From an uncultured Collinsella sp. (GTDB lineage: Bacteria; Actinomycetota; Coriobacteriia; Coriobacteriales; Coriobacteriaceae): 64,000 nucleotides of DNA. A model generated the notes under the pieces. It saw only the letters and a program-made list of their open reading frames with translations. It did not search any database and was not told the DNA's origin. Of the stretch, positions 28,273 through 37,392 are shown piece after piece. The stretch lies in assembly GCA_959019945.1 (NCBI GenBank), contig CAUEQD010000004.1:77404-141403 (forward strand). Reading direction: 5' to 3'. The position numbers and the translations under genes were made by a program. Numbering within the stretch: the first letter of the stretch is position 1; each line of letters starts with the position of its first letter.

Positions 28273-28623
28273 TGTCAATGACGTTCAGGTAATTCGTTGC
28301 ACAAAATGATGGGGAATAGTGGACGAGATCCCGGACTGAGCGGTTTTGATAGCCGATGCCGGGGTGGGTGCCCTTGAGCCGTGCAAAAATTGGAGTATTC
28401 TGCAACGATAGGGGGTCCGTTAATTTATCGCAGGCCAAATAATGCAGCTAAAGAGTTATCTTAGGGTGTTAATCCGATGAGTTCTTCCTCAAATGTTGCC
28501 TAACGCTCTCACGCAAGAGTGATTTCGCTTCACATTTGGATCCACTCGAGGGTGATAGACACCCGGCTCTGCTGAATACTCGCAATTTTGCACGTCGCTA
28601 AGGTGCCCACCTTGTTAGCCGGT
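28273..28623. other. Intergenic region without a supported gene
   Basis: No ORF here looks coding. Bases 28381-28406 (GTGCAAAAATTGGAGTATTC and following) resemble the ends of the MITE-like element and a motif at 36044-36067; see findings. Confidence 0.4.
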
Positions 28624-29211
28624 CTAGCTCCCGGCCCCGAAGATCCTGCCCTCGGGCGCGAGGCTGCTTGTTTGGGCAAATGATGGGCTGTCGGATTCGA
28701 CTGTCTGCATGTCATCGATTGCCGGAACTTCATTAATTGTCGGGTCATCCAGCGTGATGCCTTCGAGCGTTGCTTTTTCGAGGTCGATTCGTTGACGATC
28801 TTCGGAATCCTGGCGAAGCTGCTTCTGAATTCGCTTTTTCTCTTCTATAAACCTTCTGAGCACAAACTGTCTCAGGTCCTCTTGCATGATTTGAAAGTCT
28901 TTTGGCAGACGCGAGGGGCGTACGCCCTCTTTCCGCTGGATTGCTTCCATGACCCTAACGAAAGAGCTAGCATGCATAAAGGAATAACGACTGACGGTGA
29001 TGATTCCGTACCCCATGGACGCAAGTGCATTCTTGCGCTCCTCATCGATGGCGCGGTCTTCTTCCGCGTCATGATAAAAACCGTTGTATTCAATGTCTGT
29101 GCGAGATTTCTTTAGATACGCATCCATAAAGAACTTTTTGCGTCTCGTGAGATTCTTTGCGGCAGTGGTGACCTGCACCTCGTAATCGGTCTCAATTCCC
29201 TTAATACCAAG
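28624..29211 (-). pseudogene. C-terminal half of a split endonuclease-domain protein gene
   Basis: Reading into 28624 the frame gives GIKGIETDYEVQVTTAAKNL, then YLKKSRTDIEYNGFYHDAEEDRAIDEERKNALASMGYGIITVSR. The EYNG...H...D..R...L...GY.II.V pattern resembles the DUF559/Vsr-like PD-(D/E)xK nuclease fold. The last ~60 residues are charged and possibly disordered. It lacks its own start. The missing N-terminal half is at 35298-35900. Joining at the shared CCAAG gives an intact 396-aa reading frame. Confidence 0.75.
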
Positions 29212-29214
29212 AAT

Positions 29215-30228
29215 TTGCTACATTTTTCGTTCTTTCTACATCACTACGAGCCGCAGCTTAATAAGCGCATCAAGAGCTTTCTTGGTGTGGATGGCGGCGA
29301 TTTGTACGATACAGACCGTTTTCTGGATATAAAACTGTCCTGCCGGGAGCAAATGCTCCAAAAGCTGATGGACTATGATCCTGCCAAGGGTGCGGAGTAT
29401 GCTACATACATCTTTCCGTTCATCCGGGATGCTATGCTCCGTTTCCGCATGGGCGAAGAAAAATGGTCGGTATCCTCTCTGACTAATTACAAAATGGTGC
29501 GGTCAATGGCTTGGCTGTACCACAATACCAAGGATGCGGTCAACGAGTTTTCCAAGAAATACAACTGTGATCTTGCTCTTGCCGAAGAATATCTGAAAGT
29601 TGTCCGAGGTATCCGCAATCAGCAGCCATTCTATGTGACAGACGAGGACGGCGAGGAAACTGGCGAAGATGTCGCCCTTGACGATAGTTGGAACTATACC
29701 GACATCCTCTGGAACGGCATACAGGCAGAAAAGGTGCAACGGGCATTTGAGAAACTGAATTACCGGGAGCAGACCTTGCTCGAAAAACGGTTAGCAATTT
29801 GCATGACCTGTGGGCGTGTTGGCTCATGGAAGAACCGCCCCACCTTTGAAGACCTGGCGGTTATGTTTGAGGGAAGCACAGCCAGCGGTGCAGAGCGGGC
29901 TTACCGGAAAGCGATGGATAAGCTGACAGAGCTTCTGGTTGCCGAGGGTGCTATCCATGCAGTCCGGCTGAAACAGAAATCCAAAACCAAGCGCAAAAAG
30001 AAAATCACCGCCGCAATCTACGAATACCAGGCAGACTGCGACGGCGAATGGGGCGAAATATCAGTTGATTTTGAGAACGGCACAGCAGAAATCATTCGGC
30101 TTGCTGATTGGGATACAATTAAAACGAACTGGTTTGCCAATGAGGCGATCCGGTATATTTTATCATTGTCGCCTGATGCTCTTAAAAAATATATGCTCGT
30201 CCCCCTTGAGCCGCCACTTATATCCTGA
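29215..30228 (+). pseudogene. Sigma-70-like factor of mobile elements, probably 5'-truncated
   Basis: 337 aa from a possible TTG, but no ribosome-binding site exists inside the element, and the first residues abut the insertion junction, so the true start was probably lost. Content resembles the sigma-factor-like proteins of Firmicutes conjugative elements: DPAKGAEYATYIFPFIRDAMLRFRMGEE (region-2-like), a DEDGEETGEDVA linker, and LNYREQTLLEKRLAICMTCGRVG with TFEDLAVMFEGSTASGAERAYRKAMDKL (region-4-like). Role in its original element would be transcription of element genes. Confidence 0.6.
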
Positions 30229-30305
30229 ATCCTTACAACAACTGTAAGTGGTATTTGCTGTGTTCCCATGCTATCATTTTATTACAAATGATAGGAGGTA
30301 TTCAC

Positions 30306-31073
30306 ATGAAACCCATTTTGAATATTGAAAATTTAACAAAAATCTATGGCAATGTGCCAAGTCAAACAAAGGCACTGAATGGGATCACCTTCCAGGTGAT
30401 GCCGGGAGAGTTTCTCGGCATTATGGGAAGCAGTGGTTCCGGTAAATCCACGCTTCTCAACTGTATTGCAACTGTGATTCAGCCCACCGGTGGGAGCATT
30501 CAGGTGGAAGGCGATACTCTGCAATCCCTCAAGGGAAAGGCTCTTGCAGAGTACCGTGGCAAAAAAGTTGGTTATCTATTCCAGAACTTTGAATTGCTGG
30601 ACAACCTGACTGGCAGGGAAAACATCCTGCTCCCGACTTCCTTGCATGGGGTATCCGAAGCAGAAAGCAGCCAGCGGCTGAAGCAGTTGGCTGACTATCT
30701 GGAAATCACTGATGTTCTGGATAAGTTTCCGTCCAAGATGTCCGGCGGCCAGCGTCAGCGTGTTGCGGCAGCAAGGGCTCTGATCTTACATCCCCAAATG
30801 ATCCTTGCCGATGAACCGACGGGTGCGCTGGATTCTAAGAACGCAAGAAGTCTTATGGAGAAGCTGTCCGGCCTGAATCGTGACGAACAAGCTACGATCC
30901 TGATGGTAACCCATGATTCCAATGCCGCCAGCTTCTGTAAGCGCATCCTGTTCATCCAGGATGGCGTGATCTTTCATGAGCTTCGGCGTGGAGACGAAAG
31001 CCAGCAGGAGTTCTACGGGCGCATCCTGAAGGTGATGGCGCAACTGGGAGGGGGCAGCGCAAATGTTCTCTAA
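30306..31073 (+). CDS. BceA-like ABC transporter ATP-binding protein
   Basis: 255 aa. Walker A GSSGSGKST, Q-loop LFQNFEL, signature MSGGQRQR, Walker B ILADEPTGALD and H-loop VTHDS. It is of the MacB/BceA type that partners with FtsX-like permeases. ATG 30306 follows GATAGGAGG. It overlaps the permease gene by 11 nt. With the neighbouring two-component genes it resembles a peptide-antibiotic sensing and resistance module. Confidence 0.9.
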   Translation: MKPILNIENLTKIYGNVPSQTKALNGITFQVMPGEFLGIMGSSGSGKSTLLNCIATVIQPTGGSIQVEGDTLQSLKGKALAEYRGKKVGYLFQNFELLDNLTGRENILLPTSLHGVSEAESSQRLKQLADYLEITDVLDKFPSKMSGGQRQRVAAARALILHPQMILADEPTGALDSKNARSLMEKLSGLNRDEQATILMVTHDSNAASFCKRILFIQDGVIFHELRRGDESQQEFYGRILKVMAQLGGGSANVL

Positions 31074-33135
31074 TCTCATTCTTCGGAACAGCCGCCGCAG
31101 CCGAAAGGAAAACGGTCTGTTTTTCAGCTCCCTGGTGATTTCTATTGTTGCCTTTTACATGATTCTTTCCATCTCCACTCAAGATGTGATGCTCTTTTTG
31201 CAGAAAATGGAGAGTGACGCAGTTGACAAACTCCTGCTTCTGATTCCTGCGTTTTATGGGATGACCCTCGGTATTCTGTTCTTTTTGATCTATTTTGCCT
31301 GCAAGTATCAGTTCGAGCGCAGACGGCATGAGTTTGGTGTTTATCTAATGTTGGGGATGCGTAGAAGTAAACTGTTTGGTATGCTTCTGGCGGAAGATTT
31401 CCTGACCAGTATTCTTGCCATGCTCATAGGCTTACCTGTGGCTGTGGTGCTTTCAGAAATTGTCAGTCTTGTCACCGCCAAGCTGGTAGGCATGGGGATC
31501 ATCGGTCATCAGTTTTCTTTATCCTGGTCTGCGATTGAATGGACGCTGGCAGGATTTCTGGCAATTAAGCTGACGGCACTTCTGATTTTGAGTGGACGAA
31601 TCAGCCGCCAGGAGATCGGTACTTTGCTATCCCAGCCAACGAACCGCCCCAAAAAGCAAATGCCATCTGTTATCTATGGACTGGCTGCTATATGCGGAAG
31701 TGTGATGTTGGCAGTGGCTTACTACATGGCGATTCAGGGAATTGCATGGACAAAGGTAAGTATGATGGGACTGACTTTGCTGTTGGGCATAGTTGGTACG
31801 ATGCTGCTTTTCTATGGGATGCGTGCGCTGATTGCTTTGATTGTTAAGAAAGGAAAAGGAAATAAGCAGCTTCATGTATTTACCTTCCGGCAGATTCAGG
31901 AGAATGTCATTCATCAGTCAAACTCCATGGCCATCAGCTCCCTGCTGATTCTGGCGGCGCTGTGTTGTTTTGGTGCGGGCGTAGGAATTGCAGGAACGAA
32001 TAACCTGTCTTCTGGCCATGTAATCGACTATACTTTTGAAGATCATACTGCAGAAGATTCATCGCAGGTTCTTCCGAATATAAAGGCAGCCCTGAAAGAA
32101 AACAGTTTGGAAAATCAATTTTCAGAGCTTTTTGAAATGAGGGTTGGGCGTATTCGCACCACAGAAGATTATGATAATGCCTACAGCATGGACGCTGTTA
32201 TGGACTCTCTTCGGAGCCTGCCCCAGTCGGAAGACCGGGATGTCCTTCTGAACAATCTTGGTTATGCCACATACCCATATTTGATTTGTTTATCGGACTA
32301 TAATCGTTTGTTGGAATTGTCCGGCAATCCGGCTCTCCAATTAGGCGAAAAGGAGGCCACTGTCTATATTGATACAGAGTTTACTACGGCAAGCCGTACC
32401 GCAATGCTGAACCAAGTATTGGCCGGGCAGCCCAAGGTGGAACTGGATGGTAGTCCGATTCATCTTACAGGAGAGGTTCAGTCTGTGAATTTGGTCACGG
32501 ACCGTTCTATAACCTTGTCCTTTGCATTGATTCTTCCGGATGAAGCATTCCTATATTATAGTCAGGGAATGTATGATACCTATGTCAATGCGGTGCTCAG
32601 TGAGCAAGCTCTGAATGGAAATAGCCTTATGACTGCATATTTGGATTTGAACGAGAAGCTGGACGAAATTGACATTGAATATGAAAGCTATCTTCAGAAT
32701 ATGGGTCGTCAGCTTTTCTACACCATAGCATCCAGTTATATTACCCTCTATCTTGCGATTGTTTTCCTGGTAGTTGCCAACACCATCGTGGGTGTTCAGT
32801 TCCTGATGAGTCAGCAGAAAACCGGGCGCAGATACCAGACTCTGATCCGCCTGGGAGCTACTTACGAAACCCTTTGCCAGTCTGCTGGAAAGCAAATTAC
32901 CTGGTTTATGGGACTTCCTGTATTGGTTGCGGCTGTCAGCAGTTTGTTTGGAGTCAGGGCGTTATTTACAGGGATACTCTCGTCCCGAACCCGTGGGACA
33001 GTGGCTGAAATGATGTTTGTATCTGCTGCTATGATTTTGCTGCTTTGCGTGATAGAATATATTTATATGAGAGTGGTCAAGCGCTCCAGTGATCGGTATT
33101 TGCTGACACTGATGCAGCCACAGAGAGAAGAATAA
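31063..33135 (+). CDS. BceB-like FtsX-family ABC permease
   Basis: 690 aa. About ten membrane helices, with a large extracytoplasmic domain between helices 7 and 8 (about residues 320-550), the layout of BceB-type permeases that bind cell-wall-active peptides such as bacitracin. The C-terminal helices contain the FtsX-like GRRYQTLIRLGATYETL segment. Function is inferred from architecture and the BceRS-like neighbours. Confidence 0.88.
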   Translation: MFSNLILRNSRRSRKENGLFFSSLVISIVAFYMILSISTQDVMLFLQKMESDAVDKLLLLIPAFYGMTLGILFFLIYFACKYQFERRRHEFGVYLMLGMRRSKLFGMLLAEDFLTSILAMLIGLPVAVVLSEIVSLVTAKLVGMGIIGHQFSLSWSAIEWTLAGFLAIKLTALLILSGRISRQEIGTLLSQPTNRPKKQMPSVIYGLAAICGSVMLAVAYYMAIQGIAWTKVSMMGLTLLLGIVGTMLLFYGMRALIALIVKKGKGNKQLHVFTFRQIQENVIHQSNSMAISSLLILAALCCFGAGVGIAGTNNLSSGHVIDYTFEDHTAEDSSQVLPNIKAALKENSLENQFSELFEMRVGRIRTTEDYDNAYSMDAVMDSLRSLPQSEDRDVLLNNLGYATYPYLICLSDYNRLLELSGNPALQLGEKEATVYIDTEFTTASRTAMLNQVLAGQPKVELDGSPIHLTGEVQSVNLVTDRSITLSFALILPDEAFLYYSQGMYDTYVNAVLSEQALNGNSLMTAYLDLNEKLDEIDIEYESYLQNMGRQLFYTIASSYITLYLAIVFLVVANTIVGVQFLMSQQKTGRRYQTLIRLGATYETLCQSAGKQITWFMGLPVLVAAVSSLFGVRALFTGILSSRTRGTVAEMMFVSAAMILLLCVIEYIYMRVVKRSSDRYLLTLMQPQREE

Positions 33136-33154
33136 TTTGGAAGGAGGTGCTGTC

Positions 33155-33832
33155 GTGAAAAGAATTGCTGTTGTGGAAGATGAAGTCTATATGCGGGAAG
33201 AACTCTGCAATATGCTCCAAAAGGACGGGTATCTTGCGGAGGCAATCACCGAGTTTGAAGATGCCGCTCGGCTCCTGGCAGCCCTCCGTCCTGACCTTGT
33301 GATCTTAGACCTGAATTTGCCGGAGATCAGTGGCTTTTAAATCTGCCAGGAACTAAAGAATAAAACCGCTATCCCCGTCCTGGTACTAACTTCCAGAGAT
33401 CAGGTAAAGGATGAACTGCAAGCGTTCCACTTGGGTGCCGATGAATATTTGACGAAGCCGTGCAGAAAAGATCGACTTCTTGCCAGGGTATCCAATATTC
33501 TCAAAAGGTATGAAGGCCGTACCAATCTCATAGAGGGACCAGATTTCCTGTTAGACCAGCAGACCTACACGCTTTATATTCATAATACCTCTGTCGTGCT
33601 TCCAAAAAATCAGGGAAAACTGTTGGTTGCTCTTTTGTCCGGCGGCGATGCTCTGGTCACGACGGAGCAACTTTGCATAGCACTATGGGGAACCACGGAA
33701 TACATAGACGAAAATGCCTTGCAGGTTAATCTGACCAGGCTGAAAAAGACGATGTCCGGTCTTGAGATGAAGCAGCGAATCGTTGCGGTTCGTGGGATGG
33801 GCTATCGTCTGGAAACGGGGGTGGCTCCATGA
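33155..33832 (+). pseudogene. OmpR-family response regulator with internal stop codon
   Basis: GTG 33155 follows AAGGAGG. The receiver domain starts RIAVVEDEVYMREELC and has the phospho-acceptor region VILDLNLPEISGF, then TAA at 33338-33340, then continues in the same frame with ICQELKNKTAIPVLVLTSRD, the conserved K in YLTKPC, and a winged-helix DNA-binding domain to the end. Related proteins have GFEIC here, so one GAA to TAA change explains the stop. Unless suppressed, no full regulator is made. Confidence 0.85.
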
Positions 33833-34854
33833 AGCAGCTTTGGCGCATAACAGAGCGATACTACCCCTGGCTATTGTTGCTGTTGGGCGTGGATTGCTTT
33901 TGTGCTATCATTCTTTGGATTTCTGACATTCAGGCATTTCAAACCTTGATTGGGTTAGTAGTTCTGACAAGCCTCCTTTTGTTTTCAGTGATTCTGTTTG
34001 TACTAAACAAGCGGGAGACTACCCGCCGAGAGCTGTTCCGGGATTTCCTCAGTGATCCTACCATCTGCAACGAGGAACGGCTGCTCAGTGCCATCAGCCG
34101 GGAAGAAGGAGAATCTATCCGGCTTCTGGCATCAGTTTTACAGGAACACAAAACTGAGAGTAACAGTATGGCAGATGCCCTACAGGACTATGAAGAATAT
34201 GTGGAGGGCTGGGCACATGAAGCGAAAACGCCCCTATCGTTGTTGACCATGCTCCTGGATAATCGGAGCGACGAAATATCTCCTCCCCTGCAAGCAAAGC
34301 TGGATTATGTCCGCAGTCAGCTTCAGGAGGATGTCACTCAAATGTTATACTATGCCCGGTTAAAGAGCAGTACAAAGGATTATCAGTTTGAGGATATCAA
34401 TTTGAATCAGTGCTTGGGGGAAGTTCTGGAGGACTATGCCCCACTTCTGGAAGAAAAGCAGTTTGTAATTCTCAATAAACTGCAATCTGAAACAGTCTAT
34501 ACAGACCGTAGAGGGCTTCAGTTTATGTTGGGACAGATCGTGAGCAATGCCATAAAATATAGCAGCGATAGTCCCATGCTAACGATCTCTATGATACATT
34601 CGGAGACCGCAGATGTCCTTTCAGTTGAGGATAACGGCATCGGTGTAAAAAAATATGATCTGCCGTATATTTTTCAAAAGGGCTTTACCGGGGATTCTAC
34701 TGACAGCAGAAAGAAAGCTACCGGTATAGGGCTTTACCTGGTTAAGAAGATGGCTGACGATCTAAACCTTCGTCTGGAAGCTGCTTCCCAGTGGGGAAAG
34801 GGCTTTAAGATAGTCATCTTCTTTCCAAAATTGAGATCCAACGGAGGAAAATAA
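33829..34854 (+). CDS. BceS-like intramembrane-sensing histidine kinase
   Basis: 341 aa. Two N-terminal membrane helices (about residues 12-32 and 38-60) have almost no extracellular loop, typical of BceS kinases that sense through their ABC transporter. H-box WAHEAKTPLSLL, N-box QIVSNAIKYS, and G-boxes VEDNGIGV and GIGLYLVKKM are intact. It overlaps the regulator stop by 4 nt. The kinase is intact although its regulator is broken. Confidence 0.9.
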   Translation: MKQLWRITERYYPWLLLLLGVDCFCAIILWISDIQAFQTLIGLVVLTSLLLFSVILFVLNKRETTRRELFRDFLSDPTICNEERLLSAISREEGESIRLLASVLQEHKTESNSMADALQDYEEYVEGWAHEAKTPLSLLTMLLDNRSDEISPPLQAKLDYVRSQLQEDVTQMLYYARLKSSTKDYQFEDINLNQCLGEVLEDYAPLLEEKQFVILNKLQSETVYTDRRGLQFMLGQIVSNAIKYSSDSPMLTISMIHSETADVLSVEDNGIGVKKYDLPYIFQKGFTGDSTDSRKKATGIGLYLVKKMADDLNLRLEAASQWGKGFKIVIFFPKLRSNGGK

Positions 34855-34868
34855 ATAAACAGAAAAAC

Positions 34869-34893
34869 GCCCGCAGGATTTTCTCCTGCGGGC
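34869..34893 (-). terminator. Terminator between kinase gene and small minus-strand gene
   Basis: GCCCGCAGGA pairs with TCCTGCGGGC around five bases. On the minus strand it is followed by TTTTT, so it terminates the 34903-35151 gene; it may also stop plus-strand transcripts. Confidence 0.8.
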
Positions 34894-34902
34894 AGCGTGT
34901 TG

Positions 34903-35151
34903 TCAGCTATCCAAAGGCTTGTATTCTGTTACAGTTTTCAGATAGGTTTCGGGATCGCCATTCAATATCAAGTCAGCATATGCTATCGGGTCATTGTAGA
35001 TCAAATAATCCAACTCTGACCGCTGATACATATTGTCTGCAATCTCGTTCTCAACAGCGATAGTGTCAATCGCAATCATTCTGCCGTCCCTGAATTTCAG
35101 TTCCACACAGCAATTATCCATAGTGTAAGCACAAGATATTAAGGTTTTCAT
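34903..35151 (-). CDS. Small DUF6061-like protein
   Basis: 82 aa, acidic, no membrane segment. The pattern CAYTMDNCCVELKF..GRMIAIDTIAVENEIADNMYQRSELDYLIYNDP is one I associate with DUF6061 proteins carried on Firmicutes mobile elements; function unknown. It lies inside the insertion and is transcribed opposite to the other element genes. Confidence 0.65.
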   Translation of the reverse strand: MKTLISCAYTMDNCCVELKFRDGRMIAIDTIAVENEIADNMYQRSELDYLIYNDPIAYADLILNGDPETYLKTVTEYKPLDS

Positions 35152-35184
35152 GGTATGTCTTCCATAATTCGAAATATAAAGCGA

Positions 35185-35224
35185 AAATCCCGTCTGACTT
35201 CCTGTTAGAAATCAGACGGGATTT
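35185..35224. terminator. Orphan terminator near the right end of the insertion
   Basis: AAATCCCGTCTGA pairs exactly with TCAGACGGGATTT over 13 bp. There is no gene end close to it inside the insertion, so it may have belonged to a gene lost at the right boundary. Confidence 0.6.
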
Positions 35225-35270
35225 GTCCGTATGCACCCCGGAAACCGTCAGCTAACAGTTGATAAGTAAA

Positions 35271-35900
35271 TTAGTTCCTTATCACTGTTAAGCCAAGCCC
35301 TCCTTCGCTTTTGGGCAGCGTTAGCATCATGACAAAGGCTGTTTCCATAGGAGACCGGCATCCGTCGCGCACACATTGGATCGCCTTTCGGGCAAGGGCC
35401 AGACCGTCGCATCTGGTAATGGAATTAAAGAACTGTTTTAGCCTCTCGGTCGAGGTGAGCGCGAAACGCTCGTTATAAGAGGTGGAAGAGCCGGTTCCAA
35501 GGGAGTAAGCGCTGCACAGTTCAAAGTAGTACTCCACTAGTTCGCGAAAAGAAAGATAGGTGGCGGCCTGAAGTGCGCAAAGCTCAACGCCAACAATGAA
35601 GATGCCATCTTTGAGCTCTATAAAGCGTGAGTTCGAGAATCGTTTTGAAGAAACGTGGCACTGACAGTTCATTGCATAGCGCGCATTCCTGCGATCAAAC
35701 ACCATCACCTCGAGGGAATCATTTGCGTCGAGGGAAACATCATGTTTGGTGAGCCATTCTGTGGCTGCGTCAAGGAGCGTTCCGGTGGGACATGATCCGT
35801 AAATCGCGGCAGGACTACAGGATTCGATGCCTTTCGCAGACACCGAATGCGCGGCCTGGTAGACCGCTTTTGCAGTGGTATGTGACAATACGATACTCAT
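35271..35900 (-). pseudogene. N-terminal half of the split endonuclease-domain protein gene
   Basis: Starts SIVLSHTTAKAVYQAAHS and continues to GCRSPMETAFVMMLTLPKSEGGLG, where host sequence ends at about 35298; the next five codons to the stop at 35271 come from the insertion. The SHTTA start and SPMET region are typical of a Coriobacteriia-type family with a C-terminal Vsr-like domain, as I recognise it. The C-terminal half is at 28624-29211. Confidence 0.72.
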
Positions 35901-36174
35901 GGTATATATCGTGTCAGCTAATGCCGTGTTGATGGCACTGAGTGGAAAAGCCGTTTTAGAGGTCTAACCAAATGCTGTCCAAAAGCTTGACGCAATTATG
36001 AGTTGGTATGCCCTAAATAAAAGTTTTCGCAGCTTAGCTATAGCATATAAATACTCAATTGCTGCACATTTGATATCGATGTATCACCATCCGACAACGA
36101 ATTGCGTGTTGGGAATTGGTCGAAATCGTTCAAAATGAGGGTTCAGAATTTGTGATGGCAGATCTATCTGTGGA
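35901..36174. other. Upstream region of the split gene, no gene supported
   Basis: A/T-rich stretch likely holding the promoter of the split gene on the minus strand. Bases 36044-36067 read on the minus strand as GTGCAGCAATTGAGTATT, similar to the motif at 28381 downstream of the same gene. Confidence 0.4.
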
Positions 36175-36230
36175 ACGTAGGGCGGCCCCGCTGCGGGGTT
36201 TCCCGCTGCGAGGCCGCTCGTGATCTACGT
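36175..36230 (-). terminator. Terminator-like hairpin after the exonuclease gene
   Basis: ACGTAG (36175-36180) pairs with CTACGT (36225-36230), and GCGGCC (36182-36187) with GGCCGC (36212-36217), with GC-rich inner pairing. It is 22 nt beyond the exonuclease stop. Confidence 0.5.
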
Positions 36231-36251
36231 CGGAGTTTATCGTAGACGTTT

Positions 36252-37220
36252 CTACTTGGCAAACAGGTTCTTGAGGTTGAACTCGGCTTGGACGGTGCGG
36301 AGCATGAGGTCGGTGTCGTCCAGACCCAGATGCTGCTCGTTGGCATCGGCGGCGAGGGTGCCACGGCGGCGCGCCCAGTTCTCGAGCGCGGCGGGGGCGG
36401 ACTCGCGGGGGAGCGAGCGCACGTCGGCGTCCAGGCTGCGGCAGATCTGGCGCGAGTCGATGACAATGATCTTACCCGCGCGGCGTGCCTCGGCGTAACC
36501 GTCCAGGTGAATCTTGAACCAGCTGTCCTCAAAGGCGGCGTTATGCGCCATGTACGGGTACTTCTTCATAAGCTTGAGCAGCTGCTTCTGCAGTTCCTTG
36601 TTCTCGCGGAATGGCTTTTTGCCGTCGATGTCGTCCCAGGTGATGTGGTGGATATTCGACAACGGCACATCCTCGCCGCGGTAGATGTCGGGCAGGCCGC
36701 AGTAGTGTGCCTCGGCGTCGTGCGGGACGGCGTCGCTGGTGAGCTCCATGATCTCCCAGCCCACGTTGATGATGTAGCCGCGCTCGGGTGCACGGCCGGT
36801 GGTCTCGATGTCGATACCGAGCACGGTGCCCTGGATGGGCTTGCGGGCGTAGGCCACGCCGAGCGCGTCGCGGTCGCCGCGGATCTCGCGCATGACCGAC
36901 GCGGCGGTGCGCTTTTGCATCTTACCGATGGCCGCGCAGGTGTCGGCATCGGACAGGCCGCGCGAAAGCGTCGCGGGCGTCACGTTGCGTAGGCGTGCCT
37001 CGCCGATCTGGTCGCACAGGTCGCGGTTGCGGTCAGCCAGGTCGCGCACGGTGGCAAAGTCGAAGCTGGGGTCGCCCTCGGCGGTAAAGTATTCGGTTTC
37101 GAGCACCTTAAGGGCCTCCTCGCCCTTCTGGCGCTCGGACTCCATGGCGCCGTGATCGCCATAGATAAACATGGGAATAAACGGCTGGCGCTCGTATTCG
37201 AGTGCTTGTGAAACGTTCAT
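36252..37220 (-). CDS. DEDDh-family 3'-5' exonuclease
   Basis: 322 aa. The C-terminal ~190 residues hold the exonuclease fold of DnaQ/RNase T type: LGIDIETTGR (Asp-Glu), MAHNAAFEDSWF (HN..D) and EQHLGLDDTDLM (H...D). The N-terminal ~130 residues are charged, helical and unrecognised. It probably trims DNA or RNA. Start at 37220 is preceded on the reverse strand by AAGGAGC. It is divergent from the manganese/arsenic exporter gene. Confidence 0.85.
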   Translation of the reverse strand: MNVSQALEYERQPFIPMFIYGDHGAMESERQKGEEALKVLETEYFTAEGDPSFDFATVRDLADRNRDLCDQIGEARLRNVTPATLSRGLSDADTCAAIGKMQKRTAASVMREIRGDRDALGVAYARKPIQGTVLGIDIETTGRAPERGYIINVGWEIMELTSDAVPHDAEAHYCGLPDIYRGEDVPLSNIHHITWDDIDGKKPFRENKELQKQLLKLMKKYPYMAHNAAFEDSWFKIHLDGYAEARRAGKIIVIDSRQICRSLDADVRSLPRESAPAALENWARRRGTLAADANEQHLGLDDTDLMLRTVQAEFNLKNLFAK

Positions 37221-37290
37221 ATAACTGCTCCTTGGATGGGCCGCGTCGTGCGGCTCAGGGTCATTAAGATGTGGCGAGATGATAGTTTAC

Positions 37291-37305
37291 CATGGGCAAC
37301 TATTG
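37291..37305. promoter_or_regulatory. Motif shared with the metalloregulator promoter
   Basis: CATGGGCAACTATTG here matches CATGGGCAACTTTTG at 24760-24774 upstream of the MntR-like gene at 14 of 15 positions, and it is part of an imperfect palindrome (AGTTTACCATGGGCAACT). It lies between the divergent exonuclease and exporter genes. Confidence 0.35.
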
Positions 37306-37392
37306 GCATCGCGCCTAGGACAACTACAATACCCTAGTTGACCGCTAGGACTTTTACAATGCTGCCGAAAGACACGAAAGGTTCCATCCGTC

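Larger units (their letters stand above)
29212..35292. mobile_element. 6.08-kb Firmicutes-like insertion splitting a host gene
   Basis: It is flanked by CCAAG at 29207-29211 and 35293-35297. Removing it with one CCAAG restores an open frame across the junction (GGLG|IKGIETDYEV). Inside, codon use is A/T-richer and all genes resemble Clostridia/Lachnospiraceae: a sigma-like remnant, a BceAB-like transporter, a two-component system and a small DUF6061-like gene. No recombinase or terminal inverted repeat is visible. Confidence 0.75.

Noticed and set aside
35185..35292. Terminal inverted repeats of the 6-kb insertion
   Set aside because: The left end (AATTTGCTAC) and right end (reverse CTTAACAGTG) do not match; only the flanking CCAAG is shared.
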